A DNA stretch of 64,000 nt from Caenorhabditis remanei (GCF_010183535.1 NC_071332.1:18538001-18602000), one strand, 5' to 3'. Numbered from the stretch's first letter, positions 10,039 through 22,186 are shown. Notes: generated by a model not told the origin, from the letters alone. Translations and numbers: made by a program.

Positions 10039-11460
10039 ATGTCTTCTAAATCGACGCGTCCACTTTTGAAGTTTCCAATCGATATTCGTGCACATGTTCT
10101 CTATGACGCTTATCAACGTATTTCTAATGAAAAATCATATAAAAACTATGAAAAATTGTGCATAAAATTTGGAAAACAAGCGATTTCATTTGAAGAATAT
10201 GAGTCTCTGTTTAATCAATACCTCGAAGTAGATGAACGGTAGGAAAAGTCGCGAGAGAGAAAGAAATGTCATGTTCTCCTATTCCAGAGAGCTCCCAGAC
10301 ATTCGTGGATGCATTTTATCTGATGTTACCAATGGAAAATCAGCTGAAAAATCTATTGATGACTTGTGTGATGCATTCAAAAATCATAAAATCGATAAGG
10401 AAGATCATGGCTATTGGTACAAAAGATTTGAAAACGGACAGTCATTCACTCGTGTTACATTTTCCAATTTCCCAGAAGACGTGATCTCTGAAATTGTTGA
10501 GAGATGTGATATGAAGTCGTAGTGAGTTTCAATTTATTGAAAAAATCTTCCAATTCATTATTTTACAGTTTGAATCTCCGCAAAGTTTCACATGCACTTC
10601 GAGCCATCGTAGATCACCTGGCGCCTCCGTGCACTGTTATTGGAGTGAAATGTGGACATTGCTGGATAAAAGTCTCTGTAGATGATACAGTTATAGCTGA
10701 CTCCCTTTATTTCGAAAAAACCAAATCAAAGCTGCCATTGGGTTTGATTGAAAAACTATCGCCTAAAACAGTAGAACTTTTGTTGAGAAATCCGAAACTC
10801 CGACTGAAATCCTTCGAGATTGTTCCATATCCATATGTTCAAAGTACCTGGATGAAGACTAGAACCGGAATCGTAATCCCACCTCTAAACCACAAAAAAC
10901 GCTTCTTCGATTTACTTAACTCATTGGATCACAAAATTCACGCGGAGAAATGTGTGATTAAAGTGGATAACGAAAAGGAAGTGATCAAAGTTTTGCAATG
11001 TTTCAAGCCGGGAACACTGAAGGAACTCGAAATTAGTACAGGAATTTCGATGGATGGAATTACCGAAGTCGTTAAAATGGATCAATGGAAACTGGCGAAA
11101 CACCTGAAAATGAACACCTTTGTGTTGCCTTCGATCGAGAATTTCTTCCATTTTCCATCTTTCGAATTGGGATTCCCTCCGATTACTCTAGAAGATATGG
11201 TCAAGCTATGCGAAGTAATTTTAATTATTTCTAACTGATATTTTATTTTTTTGGTTTTTCAGAATGCCTCCATATCGAACACCTTTGAACATTGCAAAGT
11301 CATAATTCAAGGAATATTTGAGTTGGAAACGATCAAGAGAGCTCTGAACCTTCAGCCAACTTCCACTGAACAGAGTTTTTCAATTCCAAATACAAATTTG
11401 ATCGTTCAGTACTTATCCAAAGTCATGCTTTCACGTGTTTTCAAAATCTACAAAAATTAA
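10039..11460 (+). CDS. F-box protein G: HTH-HTH-F-box-FTH
   Basis: Exons 10039-10238, 10288-10521, 10569-11214 and 11263-11460 encode 425 residues. The two HTH_48-like modules (RAHVLYDAYQRISNEKSYKN; RGCILSDVTNGKSAEKSIDD...YWYKRF) are followed by the F-box (FSNFPEDVISEIVERCD, LNLRKVSHALRAIVD) and the FTH motifs (LLRNPKLRLKSF, NSLDHKIHAEKC, FKPGTLKELEI, MDQWKLAKHLK). TATATCAG touches the ATG directly, the tightest trans-splice context in the window. The FTH domain has a longer loop than gene E around the YFEKTKSKLPLGLIEKL stretch. Probable SCF substrate adaptor; substrate unknown. Confidence 0.87.
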
Positions 11461-11560
11461 ATGTTTTATTTCTCTTTTTTCAATTATTGTTGTTATTTTG
11501 TTGTTATCTTTGTTATAAAATGATTTTTTGTGTGTGTTTTTATCTATTAATATCTGTAAT

Positions 11561-11573
11561 GCGTTTCTCTCGC
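11561..11573 (+). promoter_or_regulatory. GCG-N7-CGC motif after F-box gene G
   Basis: ATGCG-TTTCTCT-CGC, 101 nt after the stop of gene G and followed by TTTTGATATTATTTTT. The start of gene H is 74 nt further on. Confidence 0.5.
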
Positions 11574-11646
11574 TTTTGATATTATTTTTCGACAAATGTG
11601 ACTAAACACCAGAAAAATTATATTTTGTTTCAGAGAAATATCGAAA

Positions 11647-13019
11647 ATGGTTGATCTACCTTTGAATTCTCCGATCGATATTCGTGCACATATTCTCTAT
11701 TACGCTTATCAACGTTATTCCATTAAAAAATCTTATTCGAATTATAAGAAACTGTGCATAAAATTTGGAAAACAAGCGATTTCATTTGAGGAATATGAGT
11801 TTCTGTTTATGCAATACCTCGGAGTAGATGAACGGTAAAAAAAGTTTTTAGAGCAAAAGAAATGTTCAAATTTTTATTTTCTAGAGAGCTCCCAGACATT
11901 CGTGGATGCATTCTTTCTAATGTCATCAATGGAAAATCTGCTGAAAAATCAATAGATGATTTGTGTGATGCGTTCAAAAATCATAAAATCGATAAGGAAG
12001 ATCACGATTATTGGCATAGGCGATTTGAAAATGGACACTTATTCACTCGTGTCACATTCTCCGATTTCCCAGAAGATGTGATCTCTGAAATTGTTGAGAG
12101 ATGTGATATCAAGTCATAGTGAGCTTCAATTTATTGATCAAAATCTTTTGACTCATTCTTTTACAGTTTGAATCTCCGAAATGTTTCTCATGGATTTCGA
12201 ACCGTCATTGATCAGCAGCCGCCTCCTTGCACTCATATTCAAGTGCATTGCGGAGGGGACAGGATGAAAATCTATGTAGATTATGCACTGATAGCTGACT
12301 CGGATAATCACTATTCAAATCTACGAATGAAGGCGTTTTTAAAACGAATGCACGGATCACTGACACTTTTGTTGAGAAATTCGAAACTCCGGCTGAAATA
12401 TTTCGCATTTTACGCGAATGCTGCTTCTCGAGAGACCTATTTGTATACAAAGGTCGTTATCAGTCTACTCAACTCATTGAATCGTAAAATCCACGTGGAA
12501 CGTTGCTTAATTAGAGTCGAAAGCGAGAGTGATTTAATCAGAATTTTACAATGTTTTAAACCGGGAACACTCGGAAAAATTGAGGAATACAGTAATTTTC
12601 CGTTGAGCAATCAAATTGCTGAAATGGATCAATGGAAACAAGCGAAAAATCTCGTGTTGGAAGGATACTTCTTTCCGCCGATTGGCCATTTACTTCATTT
12701 CTCAACCATTGAATTTCGTTATTATTCGAATTCCCTGGAAGACGTGATCAAGCTTTGTGAAGTAATTTTGAAGGTAAACATAGTAGTGAAAACTGTTCCG
12801 AAGGCGTTTTTCAAATTGCAGAATATTTCCAATTGGATCAACTTCACACATTTCAAAATAGGAACTGGTTATATTCTGGACACAAAAACAATCAAGAGAG
12901 TTCTGAACCTCCAGCCAACTGCCTCTCCACAAATTTATACAATTCCAAATTCAAATTTGGTTATTCAGTTCAAGCGTGGGAATAGGTATTCGAATTCGCT
13001 TAAAATCACCAAAAAGTAA
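11647..13019 (+). CDS. F-box protein H: HTH-HTH-F-box-FTH
   Basis: Exons 11647-11834, 11885-12118, 12167-12761 and 12822-13019 encode 404 residues. Domain order is as in D and G. The second HTH module (RGCILSNVINGKSAEKSIDD...YWHRRF) is nearly identical to that of gene G, so these two genes are probably a recent duplication. FTH motifs are LLRNSKLRLKYF, NSLNRKIHVERC, FKPGTLGKIE and MDQWKQAKNL. The last intron is 60 bp, open and in frame, and has a second possible donor (GGTAAAC) 12 nt inside, so the protein may vary by 4-20 residues. TTTCAG lies 14 nt before the ATG. Confidence 0.85.
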
Positions 13020-13115
13020 ATGTTCTGTTTTTAATTCTTGTTTTTTTGTTGTTGTTGTTAACTTTTTAATAAAAATGTTGCTTTTTGTGTGGTTTCTTTG
13101 ATTCATGTTTGTAAT

Positions 13116-13128
13116 GCGTTCGTCCCGC
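13116..13128 (+). promoter_or_regulatory. GCG-N7-CGC motif after F-box gene H
   Basis: ATGCG-TTCGTCC-CGC, 97 nt after the stop of gene H, followed by TCTATATTATTTTACG; AATAAA lies about 45 nt before it. Confidence 0.5.
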
Positions 13129-13202
13129 TCTATATTATTTTACGCTCACTTCACTCATTGAGAACGTTTTCAGATATCCAGTTTTTCAGGTAAATACTAA
13201 AA

Positions 13203-14699
13203 ATGAATTCGTTGAACTCTCCAGGCGAACTCCGAAGACTCATTGTCTACGACATTTCTCAATGGAAAACTATCGATAAATCCTTCAAAATCTATGAAAA
13301 ACTGCGTAAAGTATTGGGAAACGAGGCAATTTCTTACGACAACTATGAGTATTGGTTCAATCGATATCTCAAAGAGAACTACTATTCTCCATATAAATCA
13401 AGGTAATTAATATATTTTCAACTGAATTTCCCACAAAACTTAACAATTTTCAGTCCTCCTTTTGTTCCAGACTTAGAAGTCTGCATTCTCGCCGACGTCA
13501 TTGATGGAAAATCAATTGAAAATTCATATAGAGATCTATGTGAAGCTTTTGGAAACAATAAAATGGATAAGGAATATCATGCTAGTTGTTATGGCACTTA
13601 TGACTCCGAGGAGTAAGAATTCATCAAAAAAAATTAGAAAAATGTTGACGATTTCAGGCATCGACACGCCCTCATCATGGCTGAACGATCAAAATATTCC
13701 AATGAAGGTCTTCCGCATACTTATAATGATCACGGCTTGAAATTCTCAGATTTCCCAGAAGATGTGATCGCTGAAATTGTGGATAGATGTGTCTTGAAGT
13801 CATAGTGAGTTTCTCATTATTGATTTTTCATTTATCGAATTTGTTATTTTGCAGTCTGAATCTCCGAAGTGCCTCTCATTCTCTCCGTGCATTTGTCGAT
13901 AAACGGCCACCTCCATGCACCGATATTGAAATCATTTGCAGATCCGATTACATTCAAATAAATGCGGATAATGATATTCTGGTGCATTCTGGTCTTGTTG
14001 AGCTGAATCATTCACGCACTTGTTCTATGGATTATATCGAAAAACATGTTTTCCGAGAGCTGGAGTTCGTGTTGAAAAATCCGAAACTCCGATTGAAATC
14101 ATTTCGTGTCGATTTTCAAAATCATTCGATGTTTTTTGATATGAATGGATCACCTCGGAAATATAAGAAAAATTGTTGCAAATTGCTCAACTCGTTGAAC
14201 CACGAAATCCTCGTGGAACGATGCGTTATCATGACGGAAGACAAAAAATCTGAAAGACGAATTCTACGATGTTTGAAACCGGGAACATTGGAAAAACTGG
14301 AAATTGAAAACTGGCTTCGGGTAAATGAAATTATTCGAATCGCTCAAATGGATCAATGGAAACAGGCGAAACATGTCAAAATCACTGATATTAACGATCT
14401 GCCGATTGAGCATTTCTTCCATTTCTCCACTTTCGAAGTAAATTTCGAATCGATTTCAACAAACGATTTGGTTCGGCTCTGCGATGTAAATTTAACCTAT
14501 TTTTATGCTACTTCTTTTTTTCTTTTTTCAGAATCTCTCCAAATCGATCAATTTCGTGTCATGTACTATCGAGACAGAGCATTTATTGGATAATGAGGAA
14601 ATTAAGAATGCACTGAATCTTCGACCATCTGATACTCCGAATAAGTATTATATACTCAGGCAACTCAATATCAATCTAATTAGACGCGGCATCAGTTAG
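13203..14699 (+). pseudogene. F-box gene I, last exon cut by a transposon
   Basis: Exons 13203-13402, 13454-13612, 13658-13804, 13855-14485 and 14532 onward. The first HTH module (RRLIVYDISQWKTIDKSFKI) and a diverged second one (EVCILADVIDGKSIENSYRD) are followed by a linker exon shared only with gene J, the F-box (FSDFPEDVIAEIVDRCV, LNLRSASHSLRAFVD) and FTH motifs (LLKNPKLRLKSF-like, MDQWKQAKHVK). The last exon breaks after NKYYI at 14654, where a TA-flanked element begins. Reading into the element adds LRQLNINLIRRGIS and a stop at 14697-14699. The missing 3' end is found beyond the element at 15594-15665. Removing one TA copy and the element restores the frame, so the break is a single clean insertion. 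The chimaeric protein lacks only about 23 native residues and might still work. Confidence 0.8.
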
Positions 14700-15591
14700 A
14701 TTAGCTTGAATGTTGGCATGATTAGATTAATGCCGCGTCTAATTAGATTGATGAGCAATCTTGTAAGATTAATGCGCCGTCTCATTAGATTAGGGTGAAA
14801 TCTTGTGTAACTTGTGATAAAATTTGAAAATTCTTTAGGTAAAAAAAGAAATAGTAAATTTATTCAAATAAAAAACAAGAGTTTTTACAATCGAAATGTA
14901 TAGAAAAAAATATAGAAAATAATACAGAAAATTAAAATCAGAAATTAGTCGAAAATCCATTGCAATGAAAGTGGAAAAAGTCCTCGTTGTTCTCTGCCCC
15001 GCTGCTGTCCATTGTCGTCCACTCAGCGAATTTTGCTGTAAAATGAACGAAATTACCAAAAAACTGTTTGATTTCGGAACTCACAAAAGACTTTTTTTTC
15101 GAAGCTTGTGTAGAGAGCGCTGATGTTGAAGAAGTAGACGATTATACCTGAGCAATGAACTAATATTCACGGCTAATTGAAAGCGAAACAATTTGCTTAC
15201 CAAAGAATTTATTCATGATTTCATCGCAGTGTTGACTTTTCTTCCAAACCAAATGGAAATTGTGGAAGACTGAAGACGACAATTGAAGACTTGAAGAGCC
15301 ATAGAAACCGAAAAATACAATTTTTAATAATGGAAAATCGTGAAAAAGTCGATGAAACCGCAAACGAAATTAGTTCGCAACGATTTCAGACTTTCGAGAC
15401 ATAAATAGAGAATTAAAACTTAGAAAAAAAACATTAAAACAAAAATTGAAAGAAATTTTGCGCGTTTTGTACTGACTTATTCTTGGATCCATGGCGCGAA
15501 CGAAGTTTGCGCAAGCAAAATCCACTAATCTAATTAGATTGTGATTAGATTGATGCGGTTGTAGGATTAGATTAATATTGAGTTGCCTGAG
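14655..15591. mobile_element. 937-bp TA-flanked non-autonomous DNA transposon
   Basis: The ends are inverted repeats beginning CTCAGGCAACTCAATAT (left) with its complement at the right end. TA dinucleotides at 14653-14654 and 15592-15593 are the target duplication, as for Tc1/mariner-type insertion. Inside both ends the word ATTAGATT recurs many times in both orientations, as subterminal repeats. No transposase reading frame is visible, so it must be mobilised in trans. A GC-richer interior with no recognised coding content spans about 14950-15350. Confidence 0.8.
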
Positions 15592-15593
15592 TA

Positions 15594-15665
15594 CCCAACT
15601 CAAATCTTGGTGTTCAGTTTTCAGTTGGTTATGATGCAAACGAAATTTCTATTCGGAAAATTTAG
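15594..15665 (+). pseudogene. Detached 3' end of F-box gene I
   Basis: In the frame set by removing the transposon, this reads PNSNLGVQFSVGYDANEISI to a TAG at 15663-15665. It corresponds closely to the end of paralog J (PNSNLVVQFPRGSVAYEISI). It is no longer joined to its gene unless the element is removed or spliced out. Confidence 0.8.
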
Positions 15666-15759
15666 GATTTGAGACATTTATTTTTTTTTCATGCTTCGTT
15701 TCTTGTTGTTATTTTTATAAAACTTTAAAACTGTTATCTTCTCGATTATCAATCGTAAT

Positions 15760-15772
15760 GCGTTGAATTCGC
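15760..15772 (+). promoter_or_regulatory. GCG-N7-CGC motif after F-box gene I
   Basis: ATGCG-TTGAATT-CGC, 95 nt after the original stop of gene I at 15665, followed by TCTCAGAATTGTTATTTTTACC. The spacing measured from the pre-insertion stop fits the other copies. Confidence 0.5.
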
Positions 15773-15870
15773 TCTCAGAATTGTTATTTTTACCAGGAGT
15801 ACGGTTTGCGTTAAAGTTCACAGGTGTTTGCGTACAATGCACCAAGTGTCACGAGCATTGTTCTTTTCGT

Positions 15871-16062
15871 AATCAACCGAGGTCGTACCGAACCGGGAGA
15901 AACGGCGGAGCGGCTATTTTCAGGCAATAGATGTGATGATATTTGTAAATTTGACTTTTAAATTTACTATTCTTAAATATTGCACACAGTTTTTGCCCCA
16001 AAAATCGCCGCGTCGCCACTTCTCCCGCTTTCGTTTTCCCGCTTTTGTTTCTCTCGCTCTCC
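15871..16062. repeat. Left part of a palindromic element split by the MULE
   Basis: The bases around 15873-15915 (AATCAACCGAGGTCGTACCG, then AACCGGGAGAAACGGCGG) have a diverged inverted copy at 20633-20675 (GTTTCTCCCCGTTTGGTACG, then GCCTCAATCAACC). Taking out the MULE and one 9-bp duplication leaves a palindromic element of roughly 230 bp. The MULE landed in its right arm. The sequence between arms contains several CCCGCTTT-like pyrimidine blocks. Confidence 0.6.
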
Positions 16063-16071
16063 GTTTCTCCC

Positions 16072-19000
16072 ACTGCGGCGTATATAGCCGAATCTTTTTG
16101 ATACTTGTCCAGTGGCGCGCGCTTGCGTCACTATGTTGGCGCGGAATTCAAATAAAGAAATTTTCAGAAGAGCAGAGGAAAAGCGATGAAAGAAGAAAAA
16201 GAAAGATAATTGTTGATTTAAAATATGTGATAATTTGAAAAATCGAATAAATAAATATTTAGATTGAATTTTTGTGTCAAGAATTGAATTTTTTACAGAA
16301 ATGAAATGGAGGAGAATAGAAAAAAAATTATTTTATTAAAAAATATATGGAAGTGGTTTAAAAAACTAAAGGTGTCGAAGACATTCACGGTTGAGAGTCG
16401 AAAAATGAAATCTGTAACACAATTTAGATCAAAAGGAGAAAGGGAAGCCGAAAAGCATTCATGAAAGAGAAAAAAAGAGTGCGAAGTTAACCTCCGAAAG
16501 CAGACAGAAAGGTTAGCTGGTCAGAACGAGGCTCAGCTAACACTAGCGGTCCGCCTGGAGGAAAAACGCGTTTATAATGAAATACCTGATAATTTTTGGT
16601 GATGAAGAGTAAGAATAATGAAGAGAGGGCATGAAAATACGTAGATATCCTGGAAAAAAGAATTGATTAGTGTTATGCGGCACCGCCGATAAAGACCGCC
16701 CATGATTTCGCGCACAAAATTGGGCAGGGAGAAGCGTGTTTTATTCCGTTGAAGGGCGGCGCAGAGTTTGACGAAGAAAACGGAGTAAAGTAGGTTTCTG
16801 AAGTGTAAAATTATAGTTTTTTCAGGTAATAAAATGATGCGGTTGTCGGATCAGATTTTGGGCTGTCCGAATTGCGATTATAAGGCGCGCTCGTCTAATA
16901 TGAGAAAGCACATTGGTGCGGTACACGGGGAAGAAACATTGAAGAAATTTAAGGAAGCACTGGTGGCAAAGAAGGCAGCAATTTCGGGGAGCAAAGTACA
17001 GAAATGCGAGGTTTGCGCCCACATTTGCCCGACGATTGGGGGTATGAAAACCCATATGAAATTGCACAAGAGAAACGAAGCAGTGAAACCAGTGGACCCC
17101 TCTGAGGTGTCACTGTTTGAAGAGAGTGGAGAGAAGGATGAGACGAATGTGATGCGTGAACCACCGAAGAAGGTAGATATGCGGGACATCTGGAAGGGTT
17201 AATATTTTTTATAGAAATTTCATTGTGACGATACCGTCTATGACACAGTCAATGTTTATGGTCGTGTTACAAGACCCGCTTCCGATGTCAACACTGTGAA
17301 GGAAAGAGAGAGAGACCGGGAGATGAGAATGAGATGTCCAGTAGCTGGTTGTCTTGTGACTGTAGGAACTCGCTTATCTCTCGTCGAACATATGGCAGCA
17401 AACCACGACTCTCGATTTAACCTGGAAAATGATGAATTTTATGATGAAAAAGCTCTGACGGTTTCTAGAAAACAGAAAGATAACATTAAAAATATGAAAT
17501 TGATTAAGGAATGGATGGATATGAGACAAACGGAGAGCACGACTACTTTCATCAAAAAGAAAACAGTACAGAGTGAATCGGGCTCCACAACTTATTATCA
17601 TTGCCAGCACGAGGGTAAATACGATTCGAAAGGAACGTTGAGATTTGGACATGTAACGAAAAAAGAGACCGGCACCTCATCTTGCCCAGCATTTTTGAAA
17701 GTAGGGGTTGAGGGTTTCAGAAATTGGGACACCAGAGATTTCAGGTGTTTTCTAATGCAGAGAAGCAAGTTTTCAAGGTGGTGGGATGTTTTCAACATCA
17801 CGGGCACAAACAGGAGGTTGTCAATCAGAAATTAAATGAAGAAGATTTTGAAGTTTTGAAAAAGTATCAGTGGAAATATTAAAAAATTTTCGAAAGCAAA
17901 CTATTTTCAGGATGATGTTGGATGGTTTCACAAATAAACAAATTTTACACAAACTAGTAAAGACTTACAACGAAAACCATCGACTGTTCTTCTCGACTCC
18001 AGATGACTTGTCTAATCTTCGTAAGAGAGAGCTTCTCTTTCCCGGACGCCGTCATGATAATGACTTAGAATCGATTCTTCTGCGCGTGAATGAGAGCAAT
18101 GATTCTGATGGCATCCGATTGTACAATCCACCTGAAAATGCATCTGGTGAAGGGTTTCGTTTGGGTAACTGATAGTAAGATTATGTGCCCCATCTGAGTT
18201 TCGGTTTCAGTAATTATCACGCCTCAACAGATAGATCTCATAAAGAAATATTCGCACCGTGGTATCACAATGGACGACACTCACCATTGTACTACTTATA
18301 GGCTGAAATTGAGTACAATGTTAGTATGCGATGGATATGACAGGGGAGTACCAGTTGGTATGGACTCAATTAAGGGAATGGAGAGAATCTCACAGTTTCA
18401 GCTTTCCTACTTTCTTTCTCCACAACTACGATCGATGTGGAAAAAATGTTCGAATGTGTGAAAGTTTTGTTTCCACAGTTTAATCCTCAATTCGTCATGT
18501 CGGACGAAGCCTACGTGTTTTATAATGGATTTTCCAACGTTTTCCCTGGATCCCATGCTCGAAAAGTATTGTGCCGCTGGCATATTTTCAGAACTTGGAA
18601 AAAGATGGCGAAGAATACATTGAATGTAACAGTTTAGATTAATTTCAGTATTTTTAGAGCTGTATTTAGGAGTCTTCTTTGCTGAAATTATTGCCGAAAT
18701 TACGAGAACTCCTAAGAGAGCCAGTGAAAGAGCACTTCAATAGAAGAATCACAGAAATTCTGCATTTCCTGGGGAGCTTGGAGGGAAAAAAAGGAGAGAT
18801 TTTTGCCGATTATTTCAGATCTCGATATCTCGGTATGGAACACGTTGTAATACCTCCAAAACTTGTCCATTTAAGATCGAGTCTCCGAATGGTCCACCAC
18901 CGAAAGAGAAGGAATCATCTTTCATACATCGATGTACGCCGAGTCGTGGCATTCCATGCTGAAAGTAATAATATTCGTTAATCCAAATTGCAAAATAATT

Positions 19001-20632
19001 CAACTAAAATTTAGAAAGAAATTCTCGATGGAAAGACAAAAATTCGCGTTGATACCTTAGTTAATCAGCTCTACAACGCGGTAGAATGGGTTCTCGAGAA
19101 AAATCGAATCAAGGTATTCAAAAGTTCTTATGACTTGCCTAAAATTCTTATTAGGTGGCTCGTAAACTGGCAAAGGGAATTCCACGTTTGGCGAAAAATC
19201 ACAGACACTGTAGAACCGCAGCGCTCGAGCTTCGTCATTACGTCGTCATCGAAGAACAGGCTGAATTCGATGGAGAGCGGGCTTTCAGAGTTGGAAGAGT
19301 GGGTACAGACGTTGAGAAGATGTACATTGTAACTGAGAAACCATCGTGCTTGTGTCTGAAAGAAGTGAGATTGTTGAATGAGTCTCGCAAAATTATAATA
19401 TTTCAGGAAAACACGCATTGTAGTTGCGGTGGTTGCGGTTACAGACATCTGTGCACATGTCTTAATCAAGAAGCGGGTGTATGCTGCAAGCATATCCATA
19501 TGGCTCTCCGCACAATTGGTAAACATAAAAATGGATTCCATCTTTTTTCAATGAACGTACCTTCATTCAGAATCAGAAGTTGAAGTTTTTGAAATCGATG
19601 GCTCCGACGTTATGACTCGCACATCATCTCCAGATCTCTCCGTTCCTCATCGTCCCATTAATCCACCTCCGAAATCGATTCAGCCTGCTGCCACAACTGA
19701 AAAAGATAATGTTTTGCAGAAATTAGAACAACTTATTGGTGCTCACTCCACATTGGAGGAGTATCTTCGAAAGAAACTCGCCACTGACCCTGATGGAGCT
19801 GCTTCAGAGATTCAGAATGCCCTCGACGCCGTCCTCCCTCTCCTTCCATCCAATCAGCCAGCTCTCCCTCTTCGTAGACACGCTTCGCATTCGTTGACTG
19901 CTCGTCAAACAATGAATGAGCACTTAAAGCTAGAGGTTTATTATTTCTTAGATTACTATTAATTCTCACCTTTCCTTGCTAGACACGCCGGCGCTCACGT
20001 CCCATTGCCTCTTCATCTTCTTCTTCTTCTGCTCCGCTCGTCCCAGTTGAAGAGTTGTCCATTTGCTCCATCTGCCTTGAGGTGGCTGAAAAATTTGAAT
20101 TTTTGTTACTACTTTTCATTCACAGGCTGACTCACCTATCCCATCGGACACCAATCCATTGGAAGACAATTTTCATTGGAATTACTGGCGTAAATGCCCC
20201 GACTGTCTGCTTCCCGTCCACCTCGAGTGTGGAAACGGTCAGAAACTTTGCGCTCATTGCAACGTAAAATTTGTTGACTATGATTAATTTCATCGATATT
20301 TTTAATTATTAATTTTTAATTTTTTCAATTACTGTCCTTTTGTTGCTTTTATTTACATATTTATTAGCCACTTTCCGTTTCTTCGCCTTCGGCTACGAAT
20401 ATTTTTTCATTTTTTTACATTTTTTTTTTCTATAAACAAATTTTTTTATTATCTTCGAAATTTTAAGCAATTTTCACCGAAAAATTATAATGACATCTAT
20501 AAATCTGACAGAGAGCAGTAGTAAATGAAACAACAACTATCGATTTCTTTATTTGAATTCCGCGCCAACATAGTGACGCAAGCGCGCGCCACTGGACAAG
20601 TATCAAAAAGATTCGGCTATATACGCCGCAGT
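16072..20632 (+). mobile_element. Mutator-like (MULE) DNA transposon, 4561 bp
   Basis: The element has terminal inverted repeats of 90 bp, 16072-16161 and 20543-20632, which I read as identical over their whole length. The ends are ACTGCGGCG...CGCCGCAGT. The 9-bp sequence GTTTCTCCC is present on both sides, at 16063-16071 and 20633-20641, the size expected for Mutator-family target duplications. Long identical inverted repeats plus a perfect duplication mean a recent insertion. The internal gene (16834-20287) has MULE transposase and SWIM-type features. About 670 bp of 5' sequence before it holds no exon that I can support. Confidence 0.9.
16834..20287 (+). CDS. MULE transposase, multi-exon
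   Basis: Recognisable parts in order: two C2H2-like fingers at 16834-17202 (CPNCDYKARSSNMRKHIGAVH; CEVCAHICPTIGGMKTHMKLH), a third finger at about 17335-17400 (CPVAGCLVTVGTRLSLVEH), and a FLYWCH/WRKY-like zinc region (YYHCQHEGKYDSKGTL...SSCPAF). Next comes the transposase core at about 18240-18640, with MDDTHH, a VCDGYDRGVPVGM strand and MSDEAYVFYNGF holding likely catalytic acids. A SWIM-type CTCLNQEAGVCCKHIH lies at 19450-19500. A serine-rich linker and a RING/PHD-like end (ICSICLE ... CPDCLLPVHLECGN ... LCAHC) finish it. Exon boundaries in the middle are uncertain. Some joins, for example around 17740 and 18420, look like frame changes, so the copy may be defective. The span given is the outer limit. 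Confidence 0.65.
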
Positions 20633-20694
20633 GTTTCTCCCCGTTTGGTACGGCCTCAATCAACCCAATCCGTTTTTCCAGGTATTATCTGAAA

Positions 20695-22186
20695 ATGTTT
20701 GATTTTCCAATGAATTCTCCAACCAATCTCCGAGATCTCATTGTCTACGATATTCATCTATGGAAAACTATCGATAAATCATATAAAAACTACGAAAAAC
20801 TGTGTGAAGTGATGAAAAAAGAGGCGATTTCTTATGACAACTACGAGTATTGGTTCAATCGATATCTCAAAGAGAGCTACTATTCAGCAAAAAATGGAAG
20901 GTAATCTAAATTTTTTAGTTGAATTTTCCACAAAAAAACAATTTTCAGAGCTATTCGGGTGACCGATATTCGTATTTGCATTTATTCTGATATTATTAAT
21001 GAGAAGTCGCTGGAAAGTTCATATAGAGATCTGTGTGATGCATTCGACTATGATAAAATCGATAAGAATGAACATACTGATTTGCACCCCATTTATGGCT
21101 ATGAGAGGTAAAAATTTATACGAAAAAAGAAACAAATTAAAAATTTCAGATGTCCGCATGCACAACTTTTGGCGGAACGATCAAAATATTTCAATGCAGC
21201 CTCTCTTGATACTTGTAATGATGTGGGCTTGAAATTCTCCGACTTGCCAGAAGATGTAGTCACTGAAATCGTGGATAGATGTGACTTGAAGGCATAGTGA
21301 GTCACTCATTTTTTTTTCCGCATCAAAGTTGTTATTTTGCAGTCTGAATCTCCGAATTGTCTCTCATTCACTCCGAACAATCGTCGATAAACGGTCTCCT
21401 CCATGCACCGATATTGAGATCATTGTCAGAGATGATTACGTTCAAATCAAGGCGAATAATGAGATTCTGGTTGATTCTCGCCCCATTGAACTGACACATT
21501 CCCGTCATTGCTCATTAAGTTTGATCGGAAAATGCGTGGTACGAAAGCTGGAATTTCTTCTGAATAACCCGAAACTCCGATTGAAATCATTTCGAATCGA
21601 TTCGTTTACTCATGTGGAAACTACAAACTATGAGAAGAATTTTCTGAAGCTACTCGATCAATTTTCACACAAAATCCATGTAGAACGTTGCTCGATTGAA
21701 ATGGAACAAAACATCTGTAGAGTTCTACAATGTTTCAAACCTGGATCGCTTCAAAAACTGGTTATCGGTGGCTCGTTGTCGATAAATGAAATTAGTCGAA
21801 TCGCTCAAACGGATCAATGGAAGCAGGCGAAACATCTCAACCTCATTTGTTTCCCCGAATTATCGATTGAGTATTTCTCCCATTTCTCCACTTTCGAAAT
21901 ATCTTTCGGAACAATTTCAACTAACAATCTGGTCCGACTCTGTGATGTAAATTCAACATTATTTGAAGCTATTGCTTTTTTCTTTTTTCAGAACCTCTCC
22001 AAATCGACCAATTTCGAGTCATGCATCATCAAAAGTACGCGTTCGTTGAATATTGAGACAATCAAGAATGCACGGAATCTTCAACCGTCTGATACTCCGA
22101 ATAAGTATTATGTTCCGAATTCAAATCTTGTAGTTCAGTTTCCAAGAGGTTCTGTGGCATACGAAATTTCTATCCGTAAACTTTAA
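20695..22186 (+). CDS. F-box protein J: HTH-HTH-F-box-FTH
   Basis: Exons 20695-20900, 20949-21107, 21150-21296, 21343-21946 and 21992-22186 encode 436 residues. It is the closest paralog of gene I and shares the extra linker exon (CPHAQLLAERSKYFNA). First HTH RDLIVYDIHLWKTIDKSYKN, second RICIYSDIINEKSLESSYRD, F-box FSDLPEDVVTEIVDRCDLK, FTH motifs LLNNPKLRLKSF, FKPGSLQKLVI and TDQWKQAKHLN. The ATG is 62 nt from the right end of the MULE, so its original upstream region has been moved away by 4.57 kb. A TTTTTCCAG lies 15 nt before the ATG. Confidence 0.85.
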
